Assembly: GCA_014529385.2 (NCBI GenBank)
Contig: CM043953.1
Span: 67,884,372-67,948,371 of the forward strand
Source of the DNA: Adiantum capillus-veneris
Lineage: Eukaryota > Streptophyta > Polypodiopsida > Polypodiales > Pteridaceae
Length of the DNA stretch: 64,000 bases
Direction of reading: 5' to 3'
Position numbers and translations under genes: made by a program. The notes beneath the pieces were generated by a model. The model saw only the letters and a program-made list of their open reading frames with translations. It did no database searches and was not told the DNA's origin. Numbering within the stretch: position 1 is the stretch's first letter; each line of letters begins with the position of its first letter. Below are positions 10,965 to 22,480 of this stretch, piece by piece.

Positions 10965-11206
10965 AAGAAAAACCTTTTCTGAAATAACTATGCAGCATCC
11001 AACGATAATTGGAGATAATTGAACATCAATACAATATGTCTATTTGAATGGGTGCAAACCTCACAATTAAAAAGTGTCATTATTTACACTCTTACATCTG
11101 CAAGAACATGCTATCATAGCCCACAATAAGCATGACACATCTCAACTGTATGTATGCAGCACCCCCCAACCTCATAAGGCATGACAAAGCAAAAGGTTGC
11201 GCTGAC

Positions 11207-11537
11207 CTATCTTTTTTGAAACCATACTTCCTACGTTCATAGAACTAATCGTTTTGGCACTACCAAGGTTCACAATTTTGGGGCAACCATCTCTATCCTT
11301 CTCCTGCTGGGTGCACTCTTTGTCGTAGTAATCATCAGAAATGCTGGCACCTTCGCAGATGACGCAACGCTCTTGAAAGGAGCCATCATTTCACTCATTG
11401 CACACTGAAACCAAAGTATAGAAGCGCATATACAAATCGCAAATCACGCACTTGCCATCCCACTTCTCGCAGAGTCGCCCCATAGCGATGTCCAACTGCT
11501 TGCGACACATTATCAAATCAGGATGATTCTTTGCCAT
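11207..11537 (-). pseudogene. PHF5A: PHF5A/Rds3 relic (SF3b splicing subunit)
   Basis: The minus strand starts with [14 protein letters not shown] and continues through [15 protein letters not shown], then [20 protein letters not shown] and [16 protein letters not shown]. This is PHF5A (Rds3), the small zinc-rich subunit of the U2 snRNP SF3b complex, at nearly full length (about 110 residues). Several zinc-ligand cysteines are replaced: the CEKC-type position has Trp, another has Tyr, and YYC has become YYD. There is an in-frame stop after VCNE, and a frameshift after SAKT beyond which [10 protein letters not shown] is still legible. The open stretch is uninterrupted by introns. It is dead as a zinc protein. 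The 5' end faces the foldback at 11585-11690. Confidence 0.9.
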
Positions 11538-11578
11538 GGCTGCTCATGGCTGCCCACTTGCCCCGCGTGTGCTGAGAG

Positions 11579-11584
<6 letters not shown>

Positions 11585-11612
<28 letters not shown>

Positions 11613-11690
11613 AAAACTCAACTCTCTCAAAGGGCGTACGTCCTTTGAGAGAGTTGAGTTTTTAGAGAGAGAGAGAGAGAGAGAGAGAGA
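11585..11690. repeat. Long near-perfect inverted repeat (foldback)
   Basis: Two arms of about 49 bp (11585-11633 and 11642-11690) are reverse complements with an 8-base centre, GCGTACGT. The outer part of each arm is (TC)n or (GA)n. The inner part is TAAAAACTCAACTCTCTCAA and CCTTTG-type unique sequence. The LINE coding sequence starts directly after the right arm. It could form a cruciform, or be the scar of a snap-back during second-strand synthesis. Confidence 0.92.
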
Positions 11691-12379
11691 TGTCCAGAGT
11701 TATGGTCTATGGAGCACATAGAGTGGGGAAGCAAGGAGTTCCTCGCTCGGGAGAACGGCCAATTGTATGCACCATGCCGGATGAGACCAAGCGAAAGATT
11801 ATCCTTGATAATAGTTGGATCTATTTGAGGGATACAAAATGTTTTGTATATGAATATCGTACTATTAAGCAACAAAATATGCGTCGCAAGGCATATGAGA
11901 AAAAGAATAAGAAAAACAAGGAGATCTCTCATGAAGAAAATGTGCCCAAGGAGGAGGCAAGTCCCTTGAGCAAATACGGATGCGTGACCTATGAGATCGA
12001 GTTACAATTGAAAATATGCTTTTGGAGTTGTAATGGATACCCATGGAATGCGGGGGTTGGCATTGATGAACTAACAAGCAAAGCCGATGTTGTACTTCTT
12101 GTTGAAACTTGGGAGCATGATACACAAAGGATTAACGGCTTGGAGAATTACGAGGTACATTCATTGATGTGGTCAAAGAATCTTAAGCAACGAAGAGGAC
12201 AAGGAGGGGTAGCATGTATGGTTAATAAAGGATTGGAAGATTTTGTATCAATTGTGAAAGATGACAAGTACAAACGTTATGCATGGCTAAACATTATGAC
12301 ACCAAAAAGAGCACCCATTTTTGTAGCCGGTTGCTACATTCCTCATCATGATTCTCCCCTTTTATGCTTGCATGGATAG
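11690..12379 (+). pseudogene. LINE ORF1-like region and endonuclease N-terminus
   Basis: The 229-codon stretch has a basic segment with ERPIVCTMPDETKRKIIL, similar to the RNA-binding part of LINE ORF1 proteins. It then has the start of an apurinic-type endonuclease: LKICFWSCNGYPWN, the catalytic glutamate in VVLLVETWEHD, then GQGGVACMVNKGL. It stops after IPHHDSP. The next endonuclease block (GDMNAH) is in another frame from 12449. Confidence 0.8.
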
Positions 12380-12448
12380 AGATCAGCCAGATTTAGAAGA
12401 GGAAATTGCTTATTTCAAAGGTGAAGGTGAGTTATTGTATTTGGGGAT

Positions 12449-12799
12449 ATGAATGCTCACACAAAAACATTGCAACATAATACTCAACAATTTGATATGC
12501 CATACATTTCAAGGGAGTTGGAGGAAGTTCACTTGTATGATCGTACTTCAATGGATGAGAAAGAGCCGGATCACTATGGAAGGCTACTTTTACACATGTG
12601 TAATAGCACGTGTATGCTCATTGCCAATGGTATATCTTTGTGGAGTGGAACCAATGGATTTACATGTAGGAGACATAATGGGGATAGTGTGATTGACTAT
12701 ATGCTACTCTTCGAAGCCATCATGTATCGCATAAAGAGTTTTATGTTTGGCCAATGGACCCCGAAATCCGACCATCGCACCTTATGTATTGACCTTTAA
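12449..12799 (+). pseudogene. LINE endonuclease C-terminal half
   Basis: Carries FGDMNAHTK just upstream and in frame with the ORF, then SGTNGFTCRRHNGDSVIDYM and the catalytic SDHRTL. These are the last conserved blocks of the LINE endonuclease. Stops and shifts separate it from both neighbours. 12800-13460 continues as frame-broken linker before the RT. Confidence 0.8.
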
Positions 12800-13461
12800 T
12801 GTGGAGAAGGAACTAAGCATAATAATCTCAGCCAAAGGAAAGAGAAATTATCACTATGTATGGATTTCAAACGGGCACCGATGTACATTGAAATGGTTGA
12901 GCAAAATTTACGGATGAAGAAGCTTCAATATGATGCACCATTGGAAACTAAATAGGAAGCTTTCAAGAAAGTTATTTGTTCTTGTGCCAAAGAATGCTTT
13001 GCTATAAAGCATCTCCATGGTATCAACAAAGATAGATCACGCAAAAGGTGGTTTGATAAAGAATGTCAAGATGCTCGAAAGTCCTTGATAAAGCTTGATG
13101 CAACTATGGACAAAGAAATCTATCAAAGTCATTTCCATACATACAAGGCATTGATTTAAAAGAAGAGAAGAAGATGGGAAGTAAAGTGACAACTTTTTCA
13201 ATTCCAAGAAAAGGCACATACATGTGGAAGATTTTGGAGAAACTTGAGGGACAAGCGGGTTGAGAATTTTGGTAACTTGAGTCTTGTGGATATGTACACA
13301 CATCGTAGGCAATTACATGAGCAAGCAAATGCTTAAAAAATTTCATTTTCACTCCCATGCATGCCCTCTTTTTTTACTATTGAGGATGTTTGTGGTGGGC
13401 TTGAAAAGTTGGCCACTTGCAAAGTGGGAGATTTTAAAGGTATCAAGCTGGAGATGATCAA

Positions 13462-13887
13462 ATGGGTTGGAGATTTTACCATAAGTGGATGTGTGGTATG
13501 TTCAACCTTGCACTTCAACATGGTATGCCTTATGATTGGAGTACTAATTGGGTTAAGCCTTTGCATAAAGGAGGGGATGTAAAGAATGTAAACAACTACC
13601 GAACTATAATGATTGGGTCTCTTATGGGAAAGTTGTTAGGGTGCATAATGGAGATGAAATTGAGTGATTGGGCTGAAGATAATGACAAGCATGCAAAGGG
13701 ACAAGCGGGTTTTTGTCGATGCCATAGCACCATTGATCATCTTGTCACTCTTCGTATTCTCAGGGAGGAAAGTCGGTTGAAAGGCAAGCGATTGTATTGT
13801 TGTTTTGTGGACTTTAAGAAAGCCTTTGATATGATTCCACGTAACAATTTGTTGGAGAAGGATGGAAGAACTCCAAGTGCCAAGTGA
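13462..13887 (+). pseudogene. LINE reverse transcriptase, fingers and motif A
   Basis: Shows VKPLHKGGDVKNVNNYRTIM, then GQAGFCRCHSTIDHLVTLR and motif A CCFVDFKKAFDMIPRN with its catalytic Asp. The frame shifts at about 13860 into the following ORF. The highly conserved LINE blocks leave little doubt about the family. Confidence 0.88.
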
Positions 13888-15079
13888 GTTTATGCTTGCG
13901 GTTTCTCGAATCTATGAGAAGGTGATTTGTCAATTGCGCATGGGAAGAGAAATTTCAGAAATTTTTGTAAGCAGTATTGGAGTTAAACAAGGATATCCAG
14001 TGTCAACATCTCTCTTTGGTCTATGCATCGATCAATTTGAGCAAATGGTACTTGACTTTATGCAAGAAGAAGGCATTAAAGAGGTCACTATTTGCAATGC
14101 AGTAATCATGCTTTTGTTGAATGTGGATGATGTAGTGCTTCTAGCACACACTTTAGAAGATGCACAAAAGCTTATGGTTGTCGTTGAGAACTTTTGTTTG
14201 CATAGTGGGCTGATTGCGAACAAATCCAAGACAAAGGTTATGCTTGTGAAAACCAACCATAAGGAGAAGCCATGCATTGTGTACAACAATGATACACTTG
14301 GAGTTGTTGAGAGCTTTACGTACCTTGGCCTTGAGGTTCCCTCCAATCACAAGTGGCATGAATGTGCTATGCGTCGTTTGGAAGCGGGAAATAGAGCATA
14401 CTATGCATTTGAGAACATGTGTAATGCAAGAAAAGTCAAGTGTTGGGTTCTCAAGAAGTATCTTTTTGATGCATTGGTGACACCGATTCTTCTTTATGGA
14501 GTTGAAGTGTGGGGCGGGAGCATCTCAAAGTCTACTTGGAAAGAGTTTGAGAATGTCCAAAAGAATTTTCCCACAAACTTTCTCCAAGTGAAGACACAAA
14601 CACCATATATGCTCCTACTTCTTGAGTTGGGATGTCTTCCAATTGAGGTTATGGGCATGGAAAGGGTAGTGGAGTACATGATAAAGATGCGTCAAAACCC
14701 CTCACATCGACTTCCTACAATTGCATGGGAAGCAAGAAAAAAAGTTCAAAAGACACATAAAAGCAAGATCTTGAGCACGAGGTGGATGCAAGATATAAAG
14801 AAGTGGTTTGGGAGATGGGATGCATTACACTTGGTACATGATGCTTCAATTGACTCCCAAGTGAATGAAGCTTTTCTACAACACCAATGTATTACGGCTT
14901 GGGAGAAATCCGGTGGGTCACGCTTCATACATTACACCACCCATACTGCCCCCAACTACAAAACCACGTTCTTCGCTGAAAGAGGAAACCGTACTCACAG
15001 TTACATGCTTGAGCCTATCCCATTGTTGGCGATACGTACTATCGCAACCATTCGGCTTAGCTCCCATTTTCTTCGATGA
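13862..15079 (+). pseudogene. LINE reverse transcriptase, motif B to C-terminus
   Basis: 405 codons with the motif B region VKQGYPVSTSLFGLCIDQ (GCPLSP-like), motif C as NVDDVVLLA where the usual first Ala-Asp is Val-Asp-Asp, then KSKTKVML and the thumb block SFTYLG. TPILLYGVEVWG marks the distal thumb. A TGA at 15077 ends the frame, but the same frame continues beyond it with CTLCSLQVRESEYRTLLECS, a Cys/His box typical of LINE C-termini. The stop is therefore premature by about 95 codons. Confidence 0.88.
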
Positions 15080-15363
15080 GAGATAGGGCATTGGGGCAAT
15101 GGAGAAGAGTCAAATCGACTGTGCACATTATGCTCACTACAAGTTCGAGAGTCTGAGTACCGCACACTACTAGAGTGCTCAGCTTTTGGTCACATCCGAA
15201 CTTGCTTCTCTCACATTTTCAGCCATAACTTAGACCTACACTCTTGCCTCTCCCAACCAAATTGTGGGCTCTCCATTGCGACTCTCATCACCACAATTTT
15301 GGAGCATCGAGAGTCACTCATTAGCCATACACATACTACATCACATGTAACTTTGGTCCCATA
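15080..15363 (+). pseudogene. LINE C-terminal zinc-knuckle-like tail beyond a stop
   Basis: The reading frame of the preceding RT stays open after the TGA. It encodes RLCTLCSLQV, then TLLECSAFGHIRTC, and ends at a TAG near 15363, just before the 3' untranslated end of the element. This shows the TGA at 15077 is a mutation and not the original end. Confidence 0.75.
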
Positions 15364-15392
15364 GGTCATATTTGACCTCCAAGGACGATAAT

Positions 15393-15396
<4 letters not shown>

Positions 15397-15482
<86 letters not shown>
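15397..15482. repeat. (TC)n microsatellite at the LINE 3' end
   Basis: 86 bp of pure TC, starting immediately after the ATAATAAAA end of the LINE. It is followed by CACACATG repeats and a run of 14 C at 15503-15516. Confidence 0.95.
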
Positions 15483-15485
<3 letters not shown>

Positions 15486-15701
15486 CACATGCACACATGT
15501 GCACCCCCCCCCCCCCGTTTGCTTCCTTTTCTCCCTCCTAGCCTACCTGGTCTCAAATAAGTAAAAGGGATTTTGTGACTCCCTCTGTGCTACACTCAAA
15601 AAGGGGAAGGGGGAGGGAAATTCAAACAGATCACGTCAGTTACTCGCCCACGCTGTCTCCAACCCACAGGGTGCACCTCTCTATCTCTTCTCAAGCTGCA
15701 C

Positions 15702-15705
<4 letters not shown>

Positions 15706-15734
<29 letters not shown>
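15706..15734. repeat. Poly-G tract of 29 bases
   Basis: An uninterrupted G run just upstream of the RPS26 relic. G/C homopolymers this long are unusual. Similar ones are at 28380-28398, 40497-40529 and 48851-48885. Confidence 0.95.
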
Positions 15735-15736
<2 letters not shown>

Positions 15737-15867
15737 CCAGGGGAAAAGGGGGAGCAGACTCGTGGGCCTGAAAAAGTCACGTTGGCCAAGGCGTGCTTCG
15801 AGGGCTTTCTAAGGTGGCGGGGACCTTCTTGCCATGAGGGCAAGCACCCAGAAGTTAACCAGAGCTG

Positions 15868-16230
15868 ATGGTCAAGCGCCACAATGGTGGACATAACAAG
15901 CACGGAAGATGCAACACCAACCCCATCAGGTGCTCCAATTGTGGGCGATGTGTGCCCAAGGACAACGCTTTCAAGCGGTTTCTTGTAAGGAACATTGTTG
16001 AACAAGCTCCAGTGCGAGATGTGTAGGATGCTTGCGTTTATGATAGGTACGCACTTCCCAAGATTTACGCCAAAATGCAGTATTGCGTTTCATGTGCCAT
16101 TCACTTTTACGTTGTCCGTGTGAGATCCCTCACAACAAGAAGAGTTCGGGAGCCACCACAAAGGTTTAGATGCAAGGAGGATATGTAGAACCAGAGTCAG
16201 GGTACCAATGTTCCTACTATTAGGAAGTGA
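15868..16230 (+). pseudogene. RPS26: RPS26 processed pseudogene (ribosomal protein eS26)
   Basis: From ATG at 15868 a single frame encodes [64 protein letters not shown] and [10 protein letters not shown], covering practically the whole of ribosomal protein S26 (about 120 codons). There are no introns. Two in-frame TAG codons (16024-16026 and 16186-16188) and many substitutions show that it is dead. The zinc-binding CSNCG and CVSCA pairs survive. Lack of introns fits retrotransposition by a LINE such as the one 500 bp upstream. Confidence 0.92.
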
Positions 16231-16429
16231 AGAGGTGTCTATTTAGTGCATAATCCAGGAGAGGAAGAAGACTCAAGAATTTTGACGTCTATCATGGAAC
16301 TCCTAGAAGATAAATGCTACGAGCATTGCCACTGTCGTTAAAGCCATCAATAAGATGGATGTTGAGGGACTTTTGAGTCTTTTGGATGGGCTTGTATCTG
16401 ATGTTTTGAAAATGTCTTTCTAAAGTTTT

Positions 16430-16432
<3 letters not shown>

Positions 16433-16497
<65 letters not shown>
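16433..16497. repeat. (GA)n microsatellite
   Basis: Pure GA tract about 200 bp after the RPS26 relic. Confidence 0.95.
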
Positions 16498-16502
<5 letters not shown>

Positions 16503-16855
16503 TTCGACTTGCTTCTGAGACTCTGAGAGTGCGTGACAGAGAAAATCCCTGCGAGTGAACAAGAGACACAACACTGAAAATTCACTAAACTCGGCCGTAG
16601 CTGAGAGTGAGGGAGTCCCAGTGCTCGAAAAAAACTTTTTTCCAAAAACTTGTCAAACCTACATGTTAGAAACAATAGAGGTAAACTGACTAAATTTGAA
16701 GGTTTTTATACCAATTTACACTATTTTTTTCCAAATTTTGGATATTTTGTCACCAACTATAAAATTTAGAGGTAAATCTCAAAATTGTAGGTGAGGTTAT
16801 AGTAAACCTAGGTTTTTTTTGAGCACTTTGATTGACTTATAGAGGCGGTCTGAGT

Positions 16856-16856
<1 letters not shown>

Positions 16857-16910
<54 letters not shown>
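16857..16910. repeat. (GA)n microsatellite
   Basis: Pure GA tract. Confidence 0.95.
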
Positions 16911-16912
<2 letters not shown>

Positions 16913-17133
16913 TAATTGGCTAGATTGGTTGAAAGCATGCACACCCCTTCCATGTAGATCTCGCTGCCCAGTGGCAGAGTCAGGCACACTTTTGTGGAAC
17001 TCTAGAAGAAGGTGGAGGTAGGGATTACTGAACAAGGGCATCGGCGCATCAAAGTCATTTTTGATGCTCGACCAGAAAGGCTGTTTTTGAGAAAATATTC
17101 CTCGGTTGTGATACCGTAACTGTGGAAGACGAA

Positions 17134-17261
<128 letters not shown>

Positions 17262-17745
17262 CTTTATCTTTGTTCTCGTCGAAAGATGGGGCCGAGGTGA
17301 TTGCGAAGGCATTGCATAAGAGGTGATTGCCAAGCTGCTACATGCAAGTGGTGATTATCGTTCATGTCAACAATACCTTATGATCTTCATCACCTCTCTC
17401 GTCCTTGGCCACAAAGTCCTCGTGATTGGGGCCTCCTCTTTTGCAACTCACCATGAAAACCCTAAAAGATTCCGTAGTTTATGAAAACTATTCTTTTCAA
17501 GTATGTGATGTGAAGGATATTTTCCTTTTCCTCTTTGTTTCTCAAGTGTCATGATTATACGCTGAAAGATCTTTTTTGCGAGCTAGACAAAATGGATTCA
17601 CTCACCCAATAAAAATTATCTTCAATTTCAATAAGGTACAATCTAGCACCAAAGATTGCAAATACATATTGTTCATATTGTCTCTAATCTATCAATACAA
17701 TCTACCAAATCTAATTCTTCTATAACTTCCCTAGAAGCACTTGCC

Positions 17746-17799
17746 ATAATATTATGTATTGAGAAACCCTCCTCCCCCCTCCACAACATCACACACACA

Positions 17800-17871
<72 letters not shown>

Positions 17872-17925
17872 ATTATGTATTGAGAAACCCTCTTGCCCCC
17901 TCCACAACATTACACGCACGCGCTC

Positions 17926-17957
<32 letters not shown>

Positions 17958-17960
17958 TTT
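17746..17960. repeat. (AC)n tracts with a duplicated flank
   Basis: The unit AATATTATGTATTGAGAAAC plus CCTC...CCACAACAT occurs at about 17746-17790 and again at 17869-17915. Each copy is followed by an AC tract (17789-17869 and 17925-17957). The flank and microsatellite were duplicated together. Confidence 0.9.
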
Positions 17961-18656
17961 TACTTATCCAAGCATCTACCATGGATTTAATATTGATGAT
18001 CACAATCTGTGATTCAGAGGAGGGAGCATAACCTTGGAAAATCAAGGAGTCAACATAAGGGTGGATGACTAAAGTCTCCATAAGGAATGCTCTAAACGTT
18101 TATAGACAATGATAGATAGATTGTAATATGTAATTTGATGCTAAATGTTTCTATTATGATTTAATCTATGTATCTTGTGGGGTTTTTCTCTTTTTTATGA
18201 TTGCTCAGAAAGGTTTGCTTGGAGTTTGAAATTCCTCATCCTGCAGTCAACCATGGCTAGACACATAACCATTTATGGACAACAATGTGGCCACAAGATT
18301 GTTCTTATGTTTGATGATAGAATCTATGCACTTTCTATCTCTTTCGTGATACAACATGACACACTAGTAATAGTCCGATGGTCCCTCCATAGTAGCTGGT
18401 ATACTACATGCAATGCATTCACAAAGCAGCCTACACATGGCACTCAAGCAAGCAAAGGATATCATTCAAGTTCAAGAGCTACCTATGCATTATGATGGAC
18501 ATGTGGCATTTGAATTATCATCTTTTGATCTATTTGTGCCTGAACTTATGACAATTGCAACATGTGAATTTACCATGGAGAATAAGTTTGCACAAATAGA
18601 GTTTTGGAACATGCTCAACAAGATGGTTCAGAAGCAAGGATATGATTGTGTATCTA

Positions 18657-18768
18657 TGTGTGTGTGAACACATTAAAGGAAGAGTATGGCTCTTTTGTTT
18701 GAGAGTATTTTAGTGTGTGTGAACACATTAAAGGAAGAGTATGGCTCTCTTGTTTGAGACTAGTTGAG
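18657..18768. repeat. 59-bp tandem repeat, two units
   Basis: The segment GTGTGTGTGAACACATTAAA through TTTGTTTGAGA is repeated with about one mismatch. It is a recent local duplication. Confidence 0.85.
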
Positions 18769-18779
18769 ATGCAACATGG

Positions 18780-20690
18780 TTACTTTGCTACACTATACTC
18801 TATAGAGTAACTATTGAGATCTTGATCTAATCTTTTTCATTGCTTATGCTCCCTCAATTTCTTGTTTGTTGAAAAGTACTCCCTCAAGGATTGGGATTTC
18901 TCAGGTATAAGATATGTCTCCTTCGCAAGTGAGCTCCACCATGCTCACAAGATAGAGCATTAACTGTGCATGACGTGGCATTAGTTTTGTAGAGACAGAG
19001 GTAGAGTGGCAGTGCTCTAGTGAGACACAATAGGTGTTGTCAGAGTTTGTGCAAGTAGAGGTAGAGTGAGTTTTCTCCTAGAGACACATGCAGAGATGAT
19101 ATACATGGAGTCCTTTGATATGATCATGCTAGAGGTTGATGAGTTGATGCCAAGATGCATGGTTCCAACTATGGGTGAGAGGGACGTAGCCATCCCAGTG
19201 TCGACGTTGACACATCCATACGTGATGAGTAGTCCTGATGATGCATTACATGTGGATAGCATAGGGGAGGCTAGGACAACCAGGTTTGTGTAGATTTCAT
19301 TAGCGTTTAGTTATCTCATGTATGACCTACTAGTGTTGAGGCTCGACCTAGCAATTGTAATGGGAGCATTTGCAGCAGGGATTGTCAGTTGTACATTGAC
19401 TAGCACTAGCATGATGCATACTGGAGTTTTGTAGACCATACAGATTTGTCTACGGGATTTACATGCACACTCTAAAATTGGGCTAAAAAATGTGTTGTTG
19501 GGTGTAGATGTAAATGGTGCACATTTCTCTCTAGTGGTGGGGTATTCTGGATGCAATATGCAGGCGGACTCACAAGCTAGCTCAAAATCTATAGACAATT
19601 CAAAAACATGAAAATAGAACTAAACAAGAACTGAAATAGTATAGTAGACAGTCACAAGCTCTTGAAGGAAACACCTTGTACATAACAAACGACCATACAA
19701 GACTAGCCTAGTTGCGGCCAACTTTGCCCAGTCCACGACTACACAACAAGGTACAATGGGATGTAGAGGCTACGGTGCAAATGGAGAGTGCACTGTAGGT
19801 GCAAAGGTACAAGACACAACTAAAAACCACAATGTAACTAGATAACAGGACTACAAGGCTCACATGCCCAACTACAGACAACCAAGGTGAATTTCTCTAA
19901 GGCTAGTGCTAAGAGTGCAAAGTGAGTGCTGTAGATTGTGACACACACAATGGTAAGGCTATGGCAAGACTATGGAAAGAATCACAAAGCTCTAGTTAGA
20001 CTCTCAAGATTGATCCTATATATATCCATGATCCAAGGCCATTGCATGGCCACTACATATCTACTCCTACTAAAAATATCTAGCCAAGGCAACTGCAAAT
20101 ATCTTCTAGTGGTGGCCTAGTAAAGCCAAAAGTGAGTCGGACCGCTAGTCGCATGGCTGGGCACTAGAAGACCTAGCCTATCGCCTCGCCTACTAAAGGA
20201 GTTTTGTTTGGTAGCTCATGAATGCTCTGAAAGGGGTGTCCATAGACAAACCACACTCTGGATGGTAAAGGCTACCTCTCTGGCCAAGGTGGCATGAGCC
20301 CACCCAGCCCGGACGATGCGTCCACATTGGTGGGTGGTCCAAGGGTGCCCATATCAAGTATGGTCCAACTCAGAGATGGTGTCCTATGGAGCACATCCAC
20401 CAAGGTGACCATGCAAGCTTAGCCCTATGTAGCCCTATGCCTTGCTACAAATGCCCACCACTATTCCACTCAGCGTCCTGATGAGTGGTCGACTGAGTGG
20501 GGTGGCATGCTAAGACCTGCTGTAAAGTATAACTGAAAATATTGCTGCAAAGTAGAGTGGCACCATAAGAAAAGAAAACCTCAACAAAGATGACTGGGAA
20601 AATTGGAAACTACCACAAACTAGGAATGAAGCAATTGTACCATGGGCTTGGAAAAGGTTGGTGAGGCCCTATGGGTGCTAGGGTGAGCAG
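18780..20690. other. No recognisable gene
   Basis: Only short ORFs (below 100 codons) without motifs on either strand. No repeats beyond short AC and GT patches. Confidence 0.5.
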
Positions 20691-20739
20691 AAGACTGTGA
20701 GGGAGAGGTGCTTGGAGGTGGAGAGTGAGAGAGATTCCA

Positions 20740-20990
<251 letters not shown>

Positions 20991-20999
20991 CCCCAAGGG

Positions 21000-22480
21000 T
21001 GCAACCATAAAGAGAGAAAGAGGGAGAGAATGAAATAACAACCATAGAGAGAGAAGGGAGCTAAAATCAATGAAAATGATAGAAGAGTGTTGAGTAGGCA
21101 ATTGAACATAACTAGCATGAAGCCTTGGTTGATTTCTAATGGAGGAGATGAAGGGCGACATAGACAATGAGTGGTGGCAAGGTGAAGGAAGGAGATGGGG
21201 TGGAGGTAGTAGAGAAAGGAGGTAGTAGCAAAAGGAGCCAGGGTAGAATGTGGCTAGCAAAGGCCACTACTTTCATGTGCTCATGTAGTTGCTGAGGCTC
21301 ACTAACTTTTGCTGCATGTCCCCATGTTTGTACCAACTGGGGTGGTTTACAAATCCAACGTTTGTATCTATGGCTTGCTTGACTTGGTCTGAATGAAAGC
21401 ATGACAACTTCAGCTCCAACCTTGATTGTGTTATCACATACTGCAAAACTTCACAACAATACTTTTGGAATCACAAATGCCTTCGCATACACTACATGCC
21501 ACTTCTCGTGTGACATTGTTTGTTGGAAGAGTTGGGCAGGACAAGCTGTCCTGTTATTGCCAGTTTTGACATGCAACATTGATGTTGAGCAAGACTATAT
21601 CTCTTGTCCTAGTGCTACTTGTTAGGATATACGATCACCATTAACACTCATCACAAGAATCATGATGCAAGTAATCTCCTTAAGGGTGAACTCAGACGGT
21701 GTGATAGGTGATCCAGATCCAGCCTCATTGCATTTCAAAATGCCACCGTAAGCACCGATCACACGTGGCTACCCACTGCTTCCATCAAAGGCACTTCCAT
21801 TTTGATCCCAAATGTTGCCTAACCATCACCATATTTCCAATGCACCAACACGCTTTGATGCCATTTTTTGTTGTTGCGAATGGCCTACTTCTAACATCAT
21901 GGATCCGAAAGATTTACACTCATGGTGTTACAGAATTAAGCCTCATACCAGTAATGATAGTCAAGCAGGGCGAGCTTGGTGGTATGGGGTCGAGCGATTA
22001 AGGTGGGGCAAGGCAGGGATGAATGAGTGTCTCCATTAGCACTCTCATGGATTCATTGGTTTTGATCAAAGGACACCTCTCCTCTAGGTATTCTCCCAAT
22101 CCCATTGTTGTCAGCATTGCAATGTTTCTTGCATTTTCATGTCTCTGAGTGGAGTAAAAAACCTGGTGGTGGATGATATGTCATGGTTAAGGCTTACTCT
22201 ACTCTCAAGGTAGTCTCTTACAAGCCCACTTTGTCTTAGTGCAACTTATCCCTTTTTGCCTTTGATCTGGTCTCTCAAAAGTCAGGAACTTGTGGTCCTT
22301 TGGTCTTTGGAAGCTAGTCTTGGGGTGAACTCCACTTGAGGCAACACTCAAAATAGTATCAAGACCTAAACACAGGAACTTTGGCTTGTATCTTGGTCCC
22401 TAGAATGTATTTTTAGCCCAACTTGAGATTTGAGATGTACTCAAGTATGTCTACAAGCTCATCAACTTAGATACCCTCTC
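21000..22480. other. No recognisable gene
   Basis: Unique-looking sequence with only short, motif-free ORFs. Confidence 0.5.

Larger units (their letters stand above)
11690..15396 (+). mobile_element. LINE (non-LTR retrotransposon), decayed
   Basis: In order it holds an ORF1-like segment, an APE-type endonuclease, an RT and a C-terminal Cys/His domain, all on the plus strand but in broken frames. The 3' end reads GACGATAATAAAA and passes directly into (TC)n at 15397. The 5' end abuts the GA arm of the foldback, whose outer arm is again (TC)n. The simplest reading is insertion into a (TC)n tract with a fold-back at the 5' end. Confidence 0.85.

Noticed and set aside
15211-15560. ORFs of repeating Arg-Glu, Ser-Leu, Thr-His or Val-Cys here and at 16.4, 17.2, 17.8, 20.7, 40.3, 55.7 kb
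   Set aside because: They are six-frame translations of GA/CT and CA/GT microsatellites and have no coding support.
20478-20510. CTGATGAGTGGTCGACTGAGTGG as a hammerhead core
   Set aside because: Stem II is poor and the GAAA is missing.
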